A DNA stretch of 64,000 nucleotides from NCBI GenBank assembly GCA_015345905.1, contig JADDTR010000018.1, positions 434,361-498,360 on the forward strand, given 5' to 3'. The stretch is from Aotearoamyces nothofagi (taxonomy: Eukaryota > Ascomycota > Leotiomycetes > Leotiales > Tympanidaceae). Of this stretch, positions 21,130 to 31,635 are shown piece by piece. Position 1 is the first letter of the stretch, and each line of letters opens with the position of its first letter. The translations under genes and the position numbers were made by a program. The notes below the pieces were generated by a model. It was not told the DNA's origin, ran no database searches, and saw nothing but the letters and a program-made list of their open reading frames with translations.

Positions 21130-22566
21130 TCAATCGAACAGCCACATTAGCTCAAACACGTCGTCAATTTGGCCATCGACATTTGTATGGGCATACGTCT
21201 GCCTCACACCTTCATCTACTACCTCTGCATCGATAAGCCTATAGCTCACTTTCTCCTCATCGATCCTAAGAGCCTCTCTAAGCGGACCTAAAGTATAGCC
21301 GAATCTTTCAGCCTCTCCATCCCACGTCTTCTCCATCTCGGCAAGGTCAAATTCAACTCCGTTGGGATATTGTACAATCGAATATCCGTTACTCAAGACC
21401 CACCGCGCATTGGCATCTTTCTCGTCGGGGAAGCTCCACCTTTGTAGTATGCCTTCGTACCCGCACGCACGGGAAACAAGAGCGAGAGCCATCATATCAA
21501 CATGGAACCAGGATTTCCAGTGATGTAGAGTGAGAGATCTTCGTCCACTTTCAAAGAATCCAGAGATATCCCCTGAAAGATCTATCTGATGCAGGTCATA
21601 ATCGTATATCGGGTGAACATCGGTGTATTTCAAAATACAATCAGCTAGGATTTGATCCCCTTCAGTCTTTTCGGTATCAAGACACGCCGTGAAAATCTCT
21701 GAGTCTGTAAGTTCTTTCGCAAATGGGATATTGAGAAATATCCCTCCACCACCATATGGCATCACACCATGCTTGATGATTTGAGCCATGTCATCGGAGA
21801 TAGCGCCGATCACTCGGGGCATTGTGTCATTGCAATATTGGTCGAGATGGGTTAGTAGAGATGGAAGAGAAGGTACAAATGTGTCGTCGTCGATCAATGA
21901 TAGCCATTCTGTGTTTGGGGTAGTATGGTTATAAAGTGTCTTGATCAGAGAGAAATATCGTCTCTGAAAGGCATCGTTCGAGACCTCAATATGAGCATTG
22001 ATACCCAATTCTCGCATATGCTCCTGAACTGCGGAAGTATCAGGATCCTCAGGCGCAATGACGTATAACGCCGCGTTGGTATGGGCCAGCCAATGTTGAA
22101 GCTGCGCAACAGACTCCTTCAGACGAGGTATAGTAGTTGCAATTCCGAACGAAACTATAGAAGCATCCCTGCTGGAAGGTGATGAAGGAACGTAGAGAGT
22201 TAAAGGCTCTCCCTGACAAGTTATGTTGATATCAGTTAAGGCATTGGCCTCAATTATCGACGGTGTAGGAATCAATGATTGGTTGAGAGAGGTAAGAAGA
22301 GGTCGATATCCCTCGAAATGTTCTGTCCGAACGCACCGGCGTGAATGCCCGAAACTTCGAGATAAATTATGCTTAGCAAGGTGTGACAGTTGTGGTACAA
22401 GCTCTGTGGGATCGGCCTTTAGAACTGTTGACACAAAAGATTTGACAGAGCCACTGTCCGTTGAGAGGAGAAAATATCCGCAGAGAAAGGTCGTAAAACA
22501 TGCCAATAACCATGTACATATAAAGCGTGATGTTCGCATCTGTCGGCCATTTAGAGAAAGGCCCAT
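21130..22566 (-). CDS. GT31 Fringe-like glycosyltransferase
   Basis: This 478-aa single-exon protein is a type II membrane glycosyltransferase, probably in the Golgi. A short cytosolic tail with Arg is followed by one span at about residues 14-34 (FICTWLLACFTTFLCGYFLL). The lumenal domain has the Fringe-like fold of family GT31 (fungal DUF604-type): IVSFGIATTIPRLKESVAQLQHWL, then QRRYFSLIKTLY, then the metal-binding WLSLIDDDTF (DDD at residues 226-228), PYGGGGIFLNIPFAKEL, EGDQILADCI, and a LTLHHWKSW motif. These are the conserved donor- and metal-binding blocks, so the enzyme looks intact. Donor and acceptor sugars cannot be predicted. The second Met (residue 10) is a possible alternative start. 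Confidence 0.88.
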   Translation of the reverse strand: MGLSLNGRQMRTSRFICTWLLACFTTFLCGYFLLSTDSGSVKSFVSTVLKADPTELVPQLSHLAKHNLSRSFGHSRRCVRTEHFEGYRPLLTSLNQSLIPTPSIIEANALTDINITCQGEPLTLYVPSSPSSRDASIVSFGIATTIPRLKESVAQLQHWLAHTNAALYVIAPEDPDTSAVQEHMRELGINAHIEVSNDAFQRRYFSLIKTLYNHTTPNTEWLSLIDDDTFVPSLPSLLTHLDQYCNDTMPRVIGAISDDMAQIIKHGVMPYGGGGIFLNIPFAKELTDSEIFTACLDTEKTEGDQILADCILKYTDVHPIYDYDLHQIDLSGDISGFFESGRRSLTLHHWKSWFHVDMMALALVSRACGYEGILQRWSFPDEKDANARWVLSNGYSIVQYPNGVEFDLAEMEKTWDGEAERFGYTLGPLREALRIDEEKVSYRLIDAEVVDEGVRQTYAHTNVDGQIDDVFELMWLFD

Positions 22567-23742
22567 TATGTGCCACGGTATATCAACTGCGCTACAGTAA
22601 AAAGGAAGAGACTGAGCTATCAGACGTATAAAATAAGAGGGTCTAAGCCTTCTTGGATGACGAATTGATCAGAAATAGAACTATGATGGATATTCTATAT
22701 ATGATCCGTACTTGTCAGGATGAAGTTGCTTTCAATTGGGTGATATTGGAGGAGATCCGGTCGTGCAAGCTTTGCGGGAAAGTGCTAGCCGTTGACGTCT
22801 GCGGTTTCCTCGTTCATGTAGCGTTGCGATAGCATCGTAAAGCAAAAGGAGCGTCGGAAAGCTTGTGCTTTACCATCGGAAATGTCATGAGCAAGCACTA
22901 ATTAGCTATGTCGAAGCTTACGCGTCTCCGGAGCTCTCAAGACGGGGGAGCCTGTGTCTATGAAGCCCTGGTGAGGAGAGGACGCTGTGAACAGAAATGG
23001 TAGTGCGTGTGTTCGATCTCTGCACAAACTCTGTGCTAGATAATGATAGAGCTTCGTGGTTAGCAATACTGGCGGAAAGGACTGTGGGGATGGAGGTTGC
23101 AGGATGGCAGGGCATGAGCCTCGTTCGATTAGCCTTTTCAGGTGCCGGGTCGAGGAGGGAAATGATATTCGCGAACTCATGCTGTGACGACACATGCGCT
23201 CAGGCACCACAATAATATCTGCCAGATAAAGGAGAAGCTGCAACTGCCCACAACTACCGGCAAATAACCCCTATTCCCTGATCATGACACGGTGGTAATT
23301 AGCTTATACTTGTACTGTGTCCTACTTCTACAATTGCACACATCCTAATTCCTAGATGGCTCTTGTGGGCATCTATTTTTAGCATGCATGGGATTCTCTT
23401 GTCTCGGATATGCATCATCGTTGCCAGATGGATCAATTGATAGAGCTTTGAAAACCAAATAATTGCCGCTCATAATAAAAATGCAAGTATCTATTTGCAG
23501 AGTTTATGTCTTTCTATGAGGCTGTAGATTGACGATAGCATGGAGACGAAAAGGTCCTAAAACTCCAGTGTCAGCCTTGCTATTACGCCGTCCCTCATTT
23601 ATTGAAAGTTCTCGCCTAGCGCCGGCCAGTGCCAGCCTCGCGACAGCAAACTTTCGCGTCATCCAAACTCGGCCTCTACCGTGACGAAGCCTGTCGCCAG
23701 TCAATCCGCATTGCCATCTTGGCCAGGTATCAAGTCTTTAAA
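22567..23742. other. Divergent intergenic region
   Basis: About 1.2 kb between divergent genes, carrying both promoters. The overlapping frames at 22902-23243 have no domain. No RNA gene or repeat is seen. Confidence 0.5.
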
Positions 23743-24538
23743 ATGGCCGACCGATCTCCTCCAACCCCGGTAGCGATGCTAATCGGCACCGCAATCATCT
23801 CCATCATCACGGGCTATATGCTCGGCCTAGCCTCCTCTCTCGGCTTTCTCCCAAATCCATTCGCGGCGCAAGAGCCCACCAGTCCAAGAACGAAGACGAG
23901 TGGCTATGATAATGAGGAAGAATCGAGCGAGGAGGAGGTTGAGCTAGACGATATGATGTTGCTCGACCATGCGCCGAACTGGGCTAATGGGGAAGAGGCG
24001 GATAAGAGGGATGGGCTCAGGATGTCTGCTAGACCAGCTGCTGCTACGCGTCCAAAGAACGAAACCAAGACCGAGAGTAAGGTGGAGGAGAAGGTAGATC
24101 AGAAGGCCTGGGAGAGCAGCAAAGAAGAGTGCAAACTTGTGCTTGTTGTACGAACCGATTTGGGCATGACGAAAGGTACGTTCCACATCTATTGCTTCTT
24201 CTAGTCGTTCCTAACATATCCTGCACACAGGTAAAATCGCCGCGCAATGTGGACACGCAACACTTGCCTGCTATAAGACATTCCTCCATGACGATCCCAA
24301 ATCTGCGATCCTTCGCCGATGGGAGAGGCAAGGGCAAGCCAAGGTTGCTTTACAAGTCAAGAGTGAGGACGAAATGATGGAGCTTATGGGCAAGGCATTG
24401 AGTCTTGGCATTGTAGCAGAAGTTATTGCAGATGCTGGAAGGACTCAGATTGCGAGCGGCAGCCATACGGTGTTGGGGGTTGGGCCAGCACCGAAGAGCG
24501 TCATTGATATTGTGACAGGACATTTAAAGCTGCTATAA
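23743..24538 (+). CDS. PTH2: Peptidyl-tRNA hydrolase 2, membrane-anchored
   Basis: Exons 23743-24175 and 24231-24538 (55-bp intron, GTACGT donor, CTAAC branch) encode 246 aa. The enzyme cleaves peptidyl-tRNA released from stalled ribosomes. An N-terminal span (about residues 10-32, VAMLIGTAIISIITGYMLGLA) is followed by an acidic, disordered linker and the compact PTH2 domain from about 128 to the end. That domain shows [31 protein letters not shown], read across the splice, then RWERQGQAKVALQV and DAGRTQIASGSHTVLGVGP, the catalytic-core motifs of the archaeal/eukaryal family. The anchor is typical of mitochondrial outer-membrane Pth2 (Bit1) proteins. The ATG used is the first one that preserves the anchor; an in-frame upstream ATG at 23629 would add 38 residues. 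Confidence 0.95.
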
Positions 24539-26054
24539 GTGAGATATTGGTTTATTTGAGGGCACTAGATATCCTAGCATTCATAGTGAGGTACATACGG
24601 TGTAGGGCATTTTAGGCGTTTAGAAGAGCGTAAAAGTCAAAAATGAAATAGGCCAGCACCTGGCATATGTGGCTGCTAAATTTGATCACATCGTCTGTTT
24701 ATTATTATATCCCTATGTGCATGTTTGTACTAGGATATTGTTCTCTTGGTGTTTATCCTCTTCCTCTTCGTCTTCGCCTGAAATACACGTAATTTCATTA
24801 TTCGAGAATTTACAGCAGTAAAAGAGGCAGAGTAGCAGTAAATTGAAGAGTTGTCAGAGAAAGCAGCAGAGTTCCCTGAAGGTAAGTTTGTCTAACACTA
24901 TAGTTGTATGTTTGTCAAACTTTACTTAGGTGCACCCTCTATGATACGGCATCAGGACTGCTCTCTTAGAGAGTTTCAATTAGCTATAATGTTTCGCCAT
25001 GCAAAACTTGGAAGACAACTACTATCACAGAAGGTCGAAGATCCTTTGAATGACGCTATTATATTTAACCGGGAAGAGGGGATACTAATCAAAGACAGAT
25101 ACTGGAGTCACTTTAGCGCTGAGCTCTTGCCATTCATTGACAAAGCAGAAATTTAGTTTTGTGTGTACCAGCTTTTTTTTTTTTGAGCCGCGTGCTTGCC
25201 TACCTCGAGGTACTTGGCCTCGTCGCCGTGGATCCACAGCAGATCCACCGCGGGTTTTCTTGTTGTGCACGCTCCTGAACTGCCACTGAGGCATTGTCTG
25301 GGTCGTCGACCTCGTAGTTTTCGACTGACTGTCTTGGAATATCAATCGGGCGAAGCAAAGTAAGTCGCTTTAGGTGAAAACAGGAAAGTTAGATAGGTAG
25401 GCTCGGACCGATATTTAAAAGTATTTTCTCGCCGCTAAAGTACCTGGCCTTTTAGAACAGAGCAATCATGACTATGATATATCGCGACTCTCCGATGTTG
25501 CTAGTTAGAGATTGGCTATAGGAAGCTTCAAGTTTATAAGTTTACAGTAAATTGATTTATATAATAAAAATTATACAGTGTAATTTGTCAATTTCTTTTC
25601 CCACTTTTTGTTCTATTATTCCAAATTGAGGTTATAAATATTATCAATTTACCGTAGAAAAATAGATTATTTATTACTACAATTTCCAGATAATAATACA
25701 AGTAGTAGTCTTAATAAAAATGGGCAATGCCTCGTAAAGCCTCCTTTCATAACATCCATCTATTATGAACGTGTCCAAGAGATCTAAATAGATCGACTTC
25801 ATTTAGATTCCCCAAAGCGAAGTAGCAAAAGATCGACTCCAGAACCCCGTTTCTCGGCTGTTAACGACAAAACTCTATATGCGCCTCACTTATTTACATG
25901 GTTGGCTCGCTTATCGCCATGCGACTCTGCAAAAAAGGTCGCAATTCTGGTCATCATTGCATCTGTAAGAAAACACTCAAGATCCTGGCATAAGAAAAAA
26001 AGGCAAAAAGATAGAAACTGTCTGAGCATGAGCTCAGAGAAGATCATATATAAT
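24539..26054. other. 1.5-kb gene-poor, partly AT-rich region
   Basis: No convincing gene is seen. An open frame at 24908-25156 (83 codons, basic and hydrophobic) lacks a recognisable domain. A 12-T run at 25173-25184 abuts a GC-rich patch of about 150 bp, and 25530-25720 is strongly AT-rich with many TA steps, as RIP-affected DNA often is. Two short T runs on the minus strand (plus-strand A runs at 25995-26001 and 26005-26009) could end transcription of the adjacent tRNA. Confidence 0.5.
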
Positions 26055-26140
26055 CTCTCTGACGGGGAGTCGAACCCCGGTCTCCCGCGCTTTGTCGGAT
26101 GAGTGACAAGCGGAAATCATGACCGTTAGACCATCAAAGA
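26055..26140 (-). tRNA. tRNA-Asp(GTC) with 14-nt intron
   Basis: The minus strand folds as a complete tRNA. The acceptor TCTTTGA pairs with TCAGAGA (one G-U pair) and the discriminator is G at 26055. The D arm is GTCT-AACGGTCA-TGAT, the anticodon arm CCGC/GCGG, and the T arm CGGGG-TTCGACT-CCCCG. The anticodon GTC (26107-26105) lies in loop TTGTCA-C. A 14-nt intron, CTCATCCGACAAAG (26103-26090), interrupts the loop after position 37, the canonical site. A box TGGTCTAACGG and B box GGTTCGACTCC match the Pol III consensus. Spliced length is 72 nt. A T5 run about 46 nt downstream (plus-strand A run at 26005-26009) may terminate transcription. Confidence 0.93.
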
Positions 26141-26593
26141 TGTTTGTCGCAGTGGACTGTTTGGCTACTTTTTGCTTAATGCACCCTATGTACATAGGTT
26201 CCAGCTTAAATCCGGCCTAGGTCGTCGCTGTTCTATGACGCTGCAAGTTGATGCCTGGATGCTATCGTTTTCTAATGCAGTTTCAGAAATACAGATCGAG
26301 CTCCCAGCTATGCTGCTTTTATCTACAAGAATTGGGCCTCTAGTATCCATGTTTCTGCACCCATTGCCTGCTACAAGCAGCGCAGCGGGGCGGGGCGGGG
26401 CTGGCCGGGGTACGTTATCCAGGCCTCTTATCTGATATGTGTTCGACAACTTCGTGCTGTAGTAGCCAAGGTATTAACTATCTAACTTAGGGCCAGACTG
26501 TGAGGAGCACCACGAGTTACAGAATCTTTTGACGAGCAATTCAATTAGCAATTGGCCTGCTTTTATCTACTTTCTCTGTCCTTGCCCCCCAAA
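26141..26593. other. Region between tRNA-Asp and UreG
   Basis: Holds the 5' flank of the tRNA and the promoter and leader of the UreG gene. A G-rich motif is listed separately. Open frames on both strands are shadows of its unusual composition. Confidence 0.5.
26387..26410 (+). promoter_or_regulatory. Candidate G-quadruplex motif
   Basis: Four runs of four G are separated by loops of 1, 1 and 6 bases (GGGG-C-GGGG-C-GGGG-CTGGCC-GGGG). This meets the usual sequence rule for a stable G-quadruplex. It lies on the coding strand 184 bp or more upstream of the UreG start and could affect its transcription or leader; that is inference. Confidence 0.6.
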
Positions 26594-27544
26594 ATGTCCC
26601 ACACACACTCCCATGATGACCCGTCACACTCCCACTCCCACGACAGTGCCGTTGCAGATCACGGCCACACCCACGAGGTCCTCGATGGCCCGGGCAGTTA
26701 TATGCACCGGGAACCGCCAATTATAGAAGGGAGGAATTGGTCCGAGAGGGCTTTTACCGTTGGCATTGGCGGGTAGGTCTGCTCAATTCCCTTCTTCAAC
26801 TAATCCACCCGTGCGGGGAACGCCTCGATGATCACGTGGCGGACAGCGATAGCCTCCCTGCCTCCCTGCCCCTTTGTTTTTTGCTGGTTCATGCTAACAG
26901 ATCACAGTCCTGTGGGTTCTGGCAAGACCGCTCTTATGCTAGCACTATGTCTCGCACTGAGGGAGAAGTACTCCATTGCCGCTGTAACAAATGACATTTT
27001 CACCCGCGAAGATGCCGAGTTTCTCACCAAGCACAAAGCTCTGCCTGCATCGCGCATTCGAGCAATCGAGACAGGTGGCTGCCCACATGCCGCCGTGCGA
27101 GAAGATATTTCCGCGAACCTCGCTGCTCTGGAGGACCTTCACCAAGAGTTCAATTCAGACATTCTTCTCATCGAGTCTGGAGGCGACAATTTAGCCGCTA
27201 ATTATTCACGCGAACTAGCCGACTACATCATCTACGTTATTGATGTCTCTGGTGGAGACAAGATACCAAGGAAAGGCGGACCGGGCATTACCCAAAGCGA
27301 TCTACTGGTCGTAAACAAGACTGATCTAGCAGATGCTGTTGGGGCGGACCTCAATGTTATGGAGAGAGATGCAAGAAAGATGAGAGAAGGTGGCCCAACA
27401 ATTTTTGCGCAGGTTAAGAAAGGTAAAGGGGTTGATCACATTGTGGGACTTATTACTAGTGCATGGAGAGGAAGTGGTGCAGAGGCTGTGAGCAAGGAGC
27501 GTGGAGGTCCGAAGCCAACTGAGGGCTTGGATAGTCTGAACTAA
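26594..27544 (+). CDS. ureG: Urease accessory GTPase UreG
   Basis: Exons 26594-26772 and 26908-27544 (135-bp intron, GTAGGT donor) give 271 aa. UreG is the cytosolic SIMIBI-class GTPase that drives nickel insertion into apo-urease with UreD and UreF. The N terminus is a histidine-rich nickel-binding tail, with nine His in the first 27 residues. The Walker A motif GPVGSGKT (residues 60-67) is completed across the splice. Then come [14 protein letters not shown], the metal-binding [15 protein letters not shown] (Cys-Pro-His), [33 protein letters not shown] and VVNKTDLA (the guanine-specificity NKxD). All catalytic motifs are intact. The donor choice is supported by restoring the P-loop in frame; an earlier in-frame start at 26552 is not an ATG. 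Confidence 0.96.
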
Positions 27545-28107
27545 GAGGGCTAACATTTAAAGCTTACCATCCGAATTAAGCAATTCTTTCGCACACCATA
27601 GCGTAGCTATGCTCCTGCGTTACATAGCTAGGTTACAACACACCTTCCCGGAGGTCTTAATCGTGCCTGGAGACCACATTCCCGAATGCATTAATCATGC
27701 CTAAAGTTTTCGCGCGTTACCTCCAAGGTACCTACTTTCTGTTGAATTGTGCCGTGCATATGCAATTCATTTGTATATAGCCTAGTGTACGGTTTATTCT
27801 TCTCTTCCCGTTACATGTCCAAGAAGAGGTTACATTTGAGATACTTTCGTCATGGACGAGCAGGTAATGATTCATCCATTACTCTATATAACTCATTGGC
27901 ATCATTTACACCTGCCGGAACCCCCACGTCCCCATCCTCCAAACTGCTATACAAGATCCTTTGATACCCCCCTCATATTCTTTATATTAATATTAAGAAA
28001 TAATGTATTCATTGGATAAACGTATCTCATCTGTGGAATAATTTGACTGGCGTTATATCATTATACTCCGAGAACACACCCAAATCCGGGAGACGGTCGA
28101 GATTGAC
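27545..28107. other. Intergenic region, no gene seen
   Basis: 3' flank of UreG and upstream of the next gene. Contains a small inverted repeat CATAGC-GTA-GCTATG near 27597. No RNA gene or coding signal is seen. Confidence 0.5.
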
Positions 28108-28944
28108 ATGGATACCACAAACACGAACGACAACATGGCGGGTTCCGTGAATCCCTACCCATATGGTCATGCGGCTTTACTCGAAAACACGCAGATACCA
28201 GTATATGTGTTAAGAAGAAATGCTACTAGATCTCTAGAGCACAGGGCCAAACCTCGTCGTCGCCCTAGACATACCCCGAGCACTCCGTTAGGCCCATCCG
28301 CAGGGCCTAGTTCGTCGGCACGTATCTTCGATGATAGTCCTTCAAAGTCGGAAGTAGCCACTGAAATGCGTGCCAGCCATGCCTCTACTGCGCTTGGCAC
28401 CAAGGCTGTGAGGCCAGGCTCGCACCAGAAACTCGGCACTATGAAGATGGTCTACGACCCCCAGACTTACACGTCCTTCCCCGAGTTCAAGTCGTCTAAC
28501 CCAGCTTATTGGGAAAGCCGAGTCCCAGACTTCAAGAAGGTTGCCACAAAAATTGGCAACGGATTCAAAAGTGTGGGAAGGCTGTACTCGGGAGTCCAAA
28601 AATGGTCCAACGAATACCGGTCTCGAGATAAGGACCGGGAGACTCAAACGACAAAAGACCAGAGGACCCTAGACGAAGAGAGACAAGCAGAAAGAGAAGA
28701 GCTCGAGGCCGACCCGTTTGCACCTCTTTACCCGACCGAAATCGACAAGTCGAGCACAGAAGACTCGAGCCCAGACAAAGACTCGAGCAAGGATGAGGAG
28801 AGGCTGGCAACACTAAGGATTCTTAACGGGGAAGGGGAGAGGACCTATAACCGTGAACGGAGTATGAAGAGGTGCTGTAGCAAAGAATTTTGCGAAAGCC
28901 ATGTTAATTGTTTGCGAGAGATTTTTGGAACAGAAGGTGTTTGA
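28108..28944 (+). CDS. Unassigned 278-aa hydrophilic protein
   Basis: I do not recognise this protein. It is a single exon of 278 aa without signal peptide or membrane span. The first half is basic and Pro/Ser-rich (RRRPRHTPSTPLGPSAGPSSS). A short folded-looking middle follows (about residues 113-170), with MVYDPQTYTSFPEFKSSNPAYWESRVPDFKKV and FKSVGRLYSGVQKWSNEY. Then comes an acidic and charged region rich in Asp, Glu, Lys and Ser. The C terminus has four Cys in MKRCCSKEFCESHVNCLREIFG. Codon use and uninterrupted length argue that it is a real gene; the middle and C-terminal parts are the likely functional pieces. It could be a lineage-restricted protein. The start is the first ATG, with a second Met ten codons later. 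Confidence 0.6.
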   Translation: MDTTNTNDNMAGSVNPYPYGHAALLENTQIPVYVLRRNATRSLEHRAKPRRRPRHTPSTPLGPSAGPSSSARIFDDSPSKSEVATEMRASHASTALGTKAVRPGSHQKLGTMKMVYDPQTYTSFPEFKSSNPAYWESRVPDFKKVATKIGNGFKSVGRLYSGVQKWSNEYRSRDKDRETQTTKDQRTLDEERQAEREELEADPFAPLYPTEIDKSSTEDSSPDKDSSKDEERLATLRILNGEGERTYNRERSMKRCCSKEFCESHVNCLREIFGTEGV

Positions 28945-29114
28945 ATATTGATGGTTGTTAATGCCAATTCTTGCTCATTTAGCCTTAATGAGTAATGATT
29001 AATGACCAACGTATCACTGGATATACTTGATAGAACTTTAATAATTTAATGCCGCTTTTCATTCATGCCTTTGCGCCTAACCGTTTATCATCATGAAAAT
29101 TTGTAGAATGAGAT

Positions 29115-31635
29115 CTAAACTACGACACCGCCGTTTTCATCAGCATCAGCCATCTCTAGTTCCCGCCCATCGACAAGCTGAGGCGCATCCTCCTCCTCCA
29201 GTACACCCTTCCACGGTCTAGCATTTCTAGGCCAGACCCTCTTGTACAAACTAACACCAACAGAATCCTGCGGGTTGATCTTGCCATCAAAGGTAGCCTT
29301 GAAATAACCATGCGTACCAAGCGACTCCTTGATGTAACCACTCCTTCCGCGCTTTGTCCACAGTTGTAGAGCTTTGAACCATTCCACATCTTCGCGATTG
29401 AAGAACATATATCTGATCGTAACAAGTTTTTTGTGGATCTTGTAAGGGTGTCCCGTGAGAATAATGCGCTTGGCGATAACCCGGGTCGAAGAAGGTGGCA
29501 GAGACGTGCCGGTGGCAATGAGGATAAGCGGCATTTTAGCAGCCGCAGGATCTCTCTCTTGAGTATCTGAAGAGGGACGCTTGAAGAAAAGTGCTGGCAC
29601 CGAGCCCCACGTTAGTGGTCCAATAAACGTTGCAACTGCAGAACGTCCTGGATGGAGGTATCGATCGAACTTGTGGACGCTATTTTGAGGATTTCCGGCC
29701 TGGGAGAAGACTGGATTGATGACGAATCGTCGTGGACCTACTTGTAGAATCATCTCTTCCTTTGCCCGGATGGGCTCCGTGTAGTCCGAACTCAAAGTAA
29801 TCTTGAAATTCAACACTGCACGTTTGTGCTCATGGCGAAGTAGGGAGAACATTGTTGTTGGGCGTGAAGCATTATATGAATCCCGGAATGTCAAAGGCAC
29901 ATTGCGGAGATGAACGTGGACACGAGTCCCGGCAGGGACGCCGCCAACTAGTGCTTCTCGAGTCACCTGGCTTCTTGCAGAGTTATATTCTGGTACTTGG
30001 AGTAGTCTTCCCCACTCCTCAGGCTCAAATGCTTTGTCCTCAGCTTCTTCCCAATGGCTTGTGCGCAGACTTTTCAGACCACGGTACTTGGCAAGTCGCT
30101 CTCTAGCTAGGACTTGCGGATGTAGCTCAATTTCATCAGGAAACTCGCGATCTTCTTCTGCCTCATCGCCCTTTCGCGACCTGAATGCAGCAAGCTGCTC
30201 AGCTTCTTCATCTGGCGTTGGGTCCAAGAACATCTCCGACTGAGGGTATTCCGAAGGGGCTACTTCTGTGGGTTCCCGGGGAGCAAAGCCTTCCACACCA
30301 TCTTGTGGCAGTGCAGGGGCTTCCATACTCATGTCACCATCCTCATCGACATCCTCGAAATCAGAATCGTCCGAAAAGTTATCACCTAAAAACCATGCAG
30401 CTTGATAAGCAGAAGTGCCTTTCGGCAGTCGCTTCGGGACCTGGGGTAAATGTGTCTCGTCATCCGAAAAGTAGTGATGGTCATCGAGAAGTACACCCCT
30501 TTTATCTGTGGTGGCCACAGATACCGCAGCATCCATATCCGCATCTGCTTCATCCATCATTGCCTCTTCTGGAGCGAGCTCAGCCAAATCATCCTGCTCA
30601 TCAGTTGGGATGTCCAGAACATTCTCCGCTTCCGCTTCATCGACGGCCATACCATCAGGCTTCCGCTTCTTTGACGCTACCGGAGCTGCCGTGATCTTCT
30701 CAATCTGGAAATCGCCCCAATCGCCAATCTGGACCAGTCTATCTGCCTTTAAACCTTTACCGCGTACGATGCCGGTAAGCACTACGTTCTGGTCACCGGA
30801 TTCCGGCCATTTAACATCTTCAACCAGCATCCAGCTCCGATCCTCGCGCCAGCGGACGCCTTTTGGAGTGGTTGTGCATAATGACCGCATCAAATTTGCA
30901 CATTCCTGTCTGGAATCCAGATTATGGACCTTCTCTTGGTCAGGATGAAAATGTGTGATATAGGACTTGAGTGACCCAGCGACTTGTGTTCGTCGTTTTG
31001 GGGGTTCAATCTTATCCAGTCCTTGCACGACAGTTAAGAGCGTCGACAACCCTTGGCTTTCCACGCTTCGAACGATGAGTTCACCTAAATCGTCCACCTC
31101 TTGCTCAGGAGATAGTATGAAAATAACGAAGTCGGCTATTCTGCAAGCATCCATGCACGCTTCTAGATCTCTCTTCAGCACGACATACTGAATCTTTTGC
31201 TTGAATCGGTCTACGTCTGTTCGTACAACCCCCTCTTCGGGCACATCTACTCCAACGTCCAAGCTACCGCTCAGCTGTCTAACTGCCTCAGTCGCATCTC
31301 CATCTTCACATAGAGGTATGACTGCAACTATTCTTGGTGCTCCATCTCTTCCAGCAAAGATGCTGGCCTCTCTGAGGTGCTCTTTGTGTTTCGCCTGCTG
31401 TTTCTGGCGGGCTTGATTTCGGCGGTCAAATTTTGACATGAGTTGTTGATGTGGAGATTTTCGGTTTGAGGAGACATCCTGAACTTTGCCTACAAAAATG
31501 AGTACGCAGTCTTGTCACTTTCACAAGCATAAACTTACCTTTGGTCAACTCTTTTAGTGCACCTTTGGTCGCCTTCCGAGCCTTGAATGGCTTATGGGTG
31601 ACTTTGGTAGTGTTCCTGTGCGAGTGAGACTCCAT
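29115..31635 (-). CDS. TSR1: Ribosome biogenesis protein TSR1
   Basis: Exons 31635-31539 and 31489-29115 (49-bp intron) encode 823 aa, close to the 790-800 aa usual for Tsr1. Tsr1 is a catalytically dead GTPase-like factor that binds pre-40S particles late in cytoplasmic maturation. The first exon supplies the typical N terminus MESHSHRNTTKVTHKPFKARKATKGALKELTKG, which continues as KVQDVSSNRKSPHQQLMSKFDRRNQARQKQQ. The GTPase-like domain follows, with no proper P-loop, as in the family. Then comes the AARP2CN-type region (about 240-340, with VVLTGIVRGKGLKADRLVQIGDWGDFQIEKI), an acidic insert, and the conserved Bms1/Tsr1 C-terminal domain (LPLTFRDSYNASRPTTMFSLLRHEHK... to FKATFDGKINPQDSVGVSLYKRVWP). 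The ATG inside exon 2 would drop the conserved start. Divergent with UTP7. Confidence 0.96.

Noticed and set aside
24908-25156. 83-codon frame as a small gene
   Set aside because: It opens just after AT-rich DNA, has no domain, and neighbouring sequence looks decayed; not enough support.
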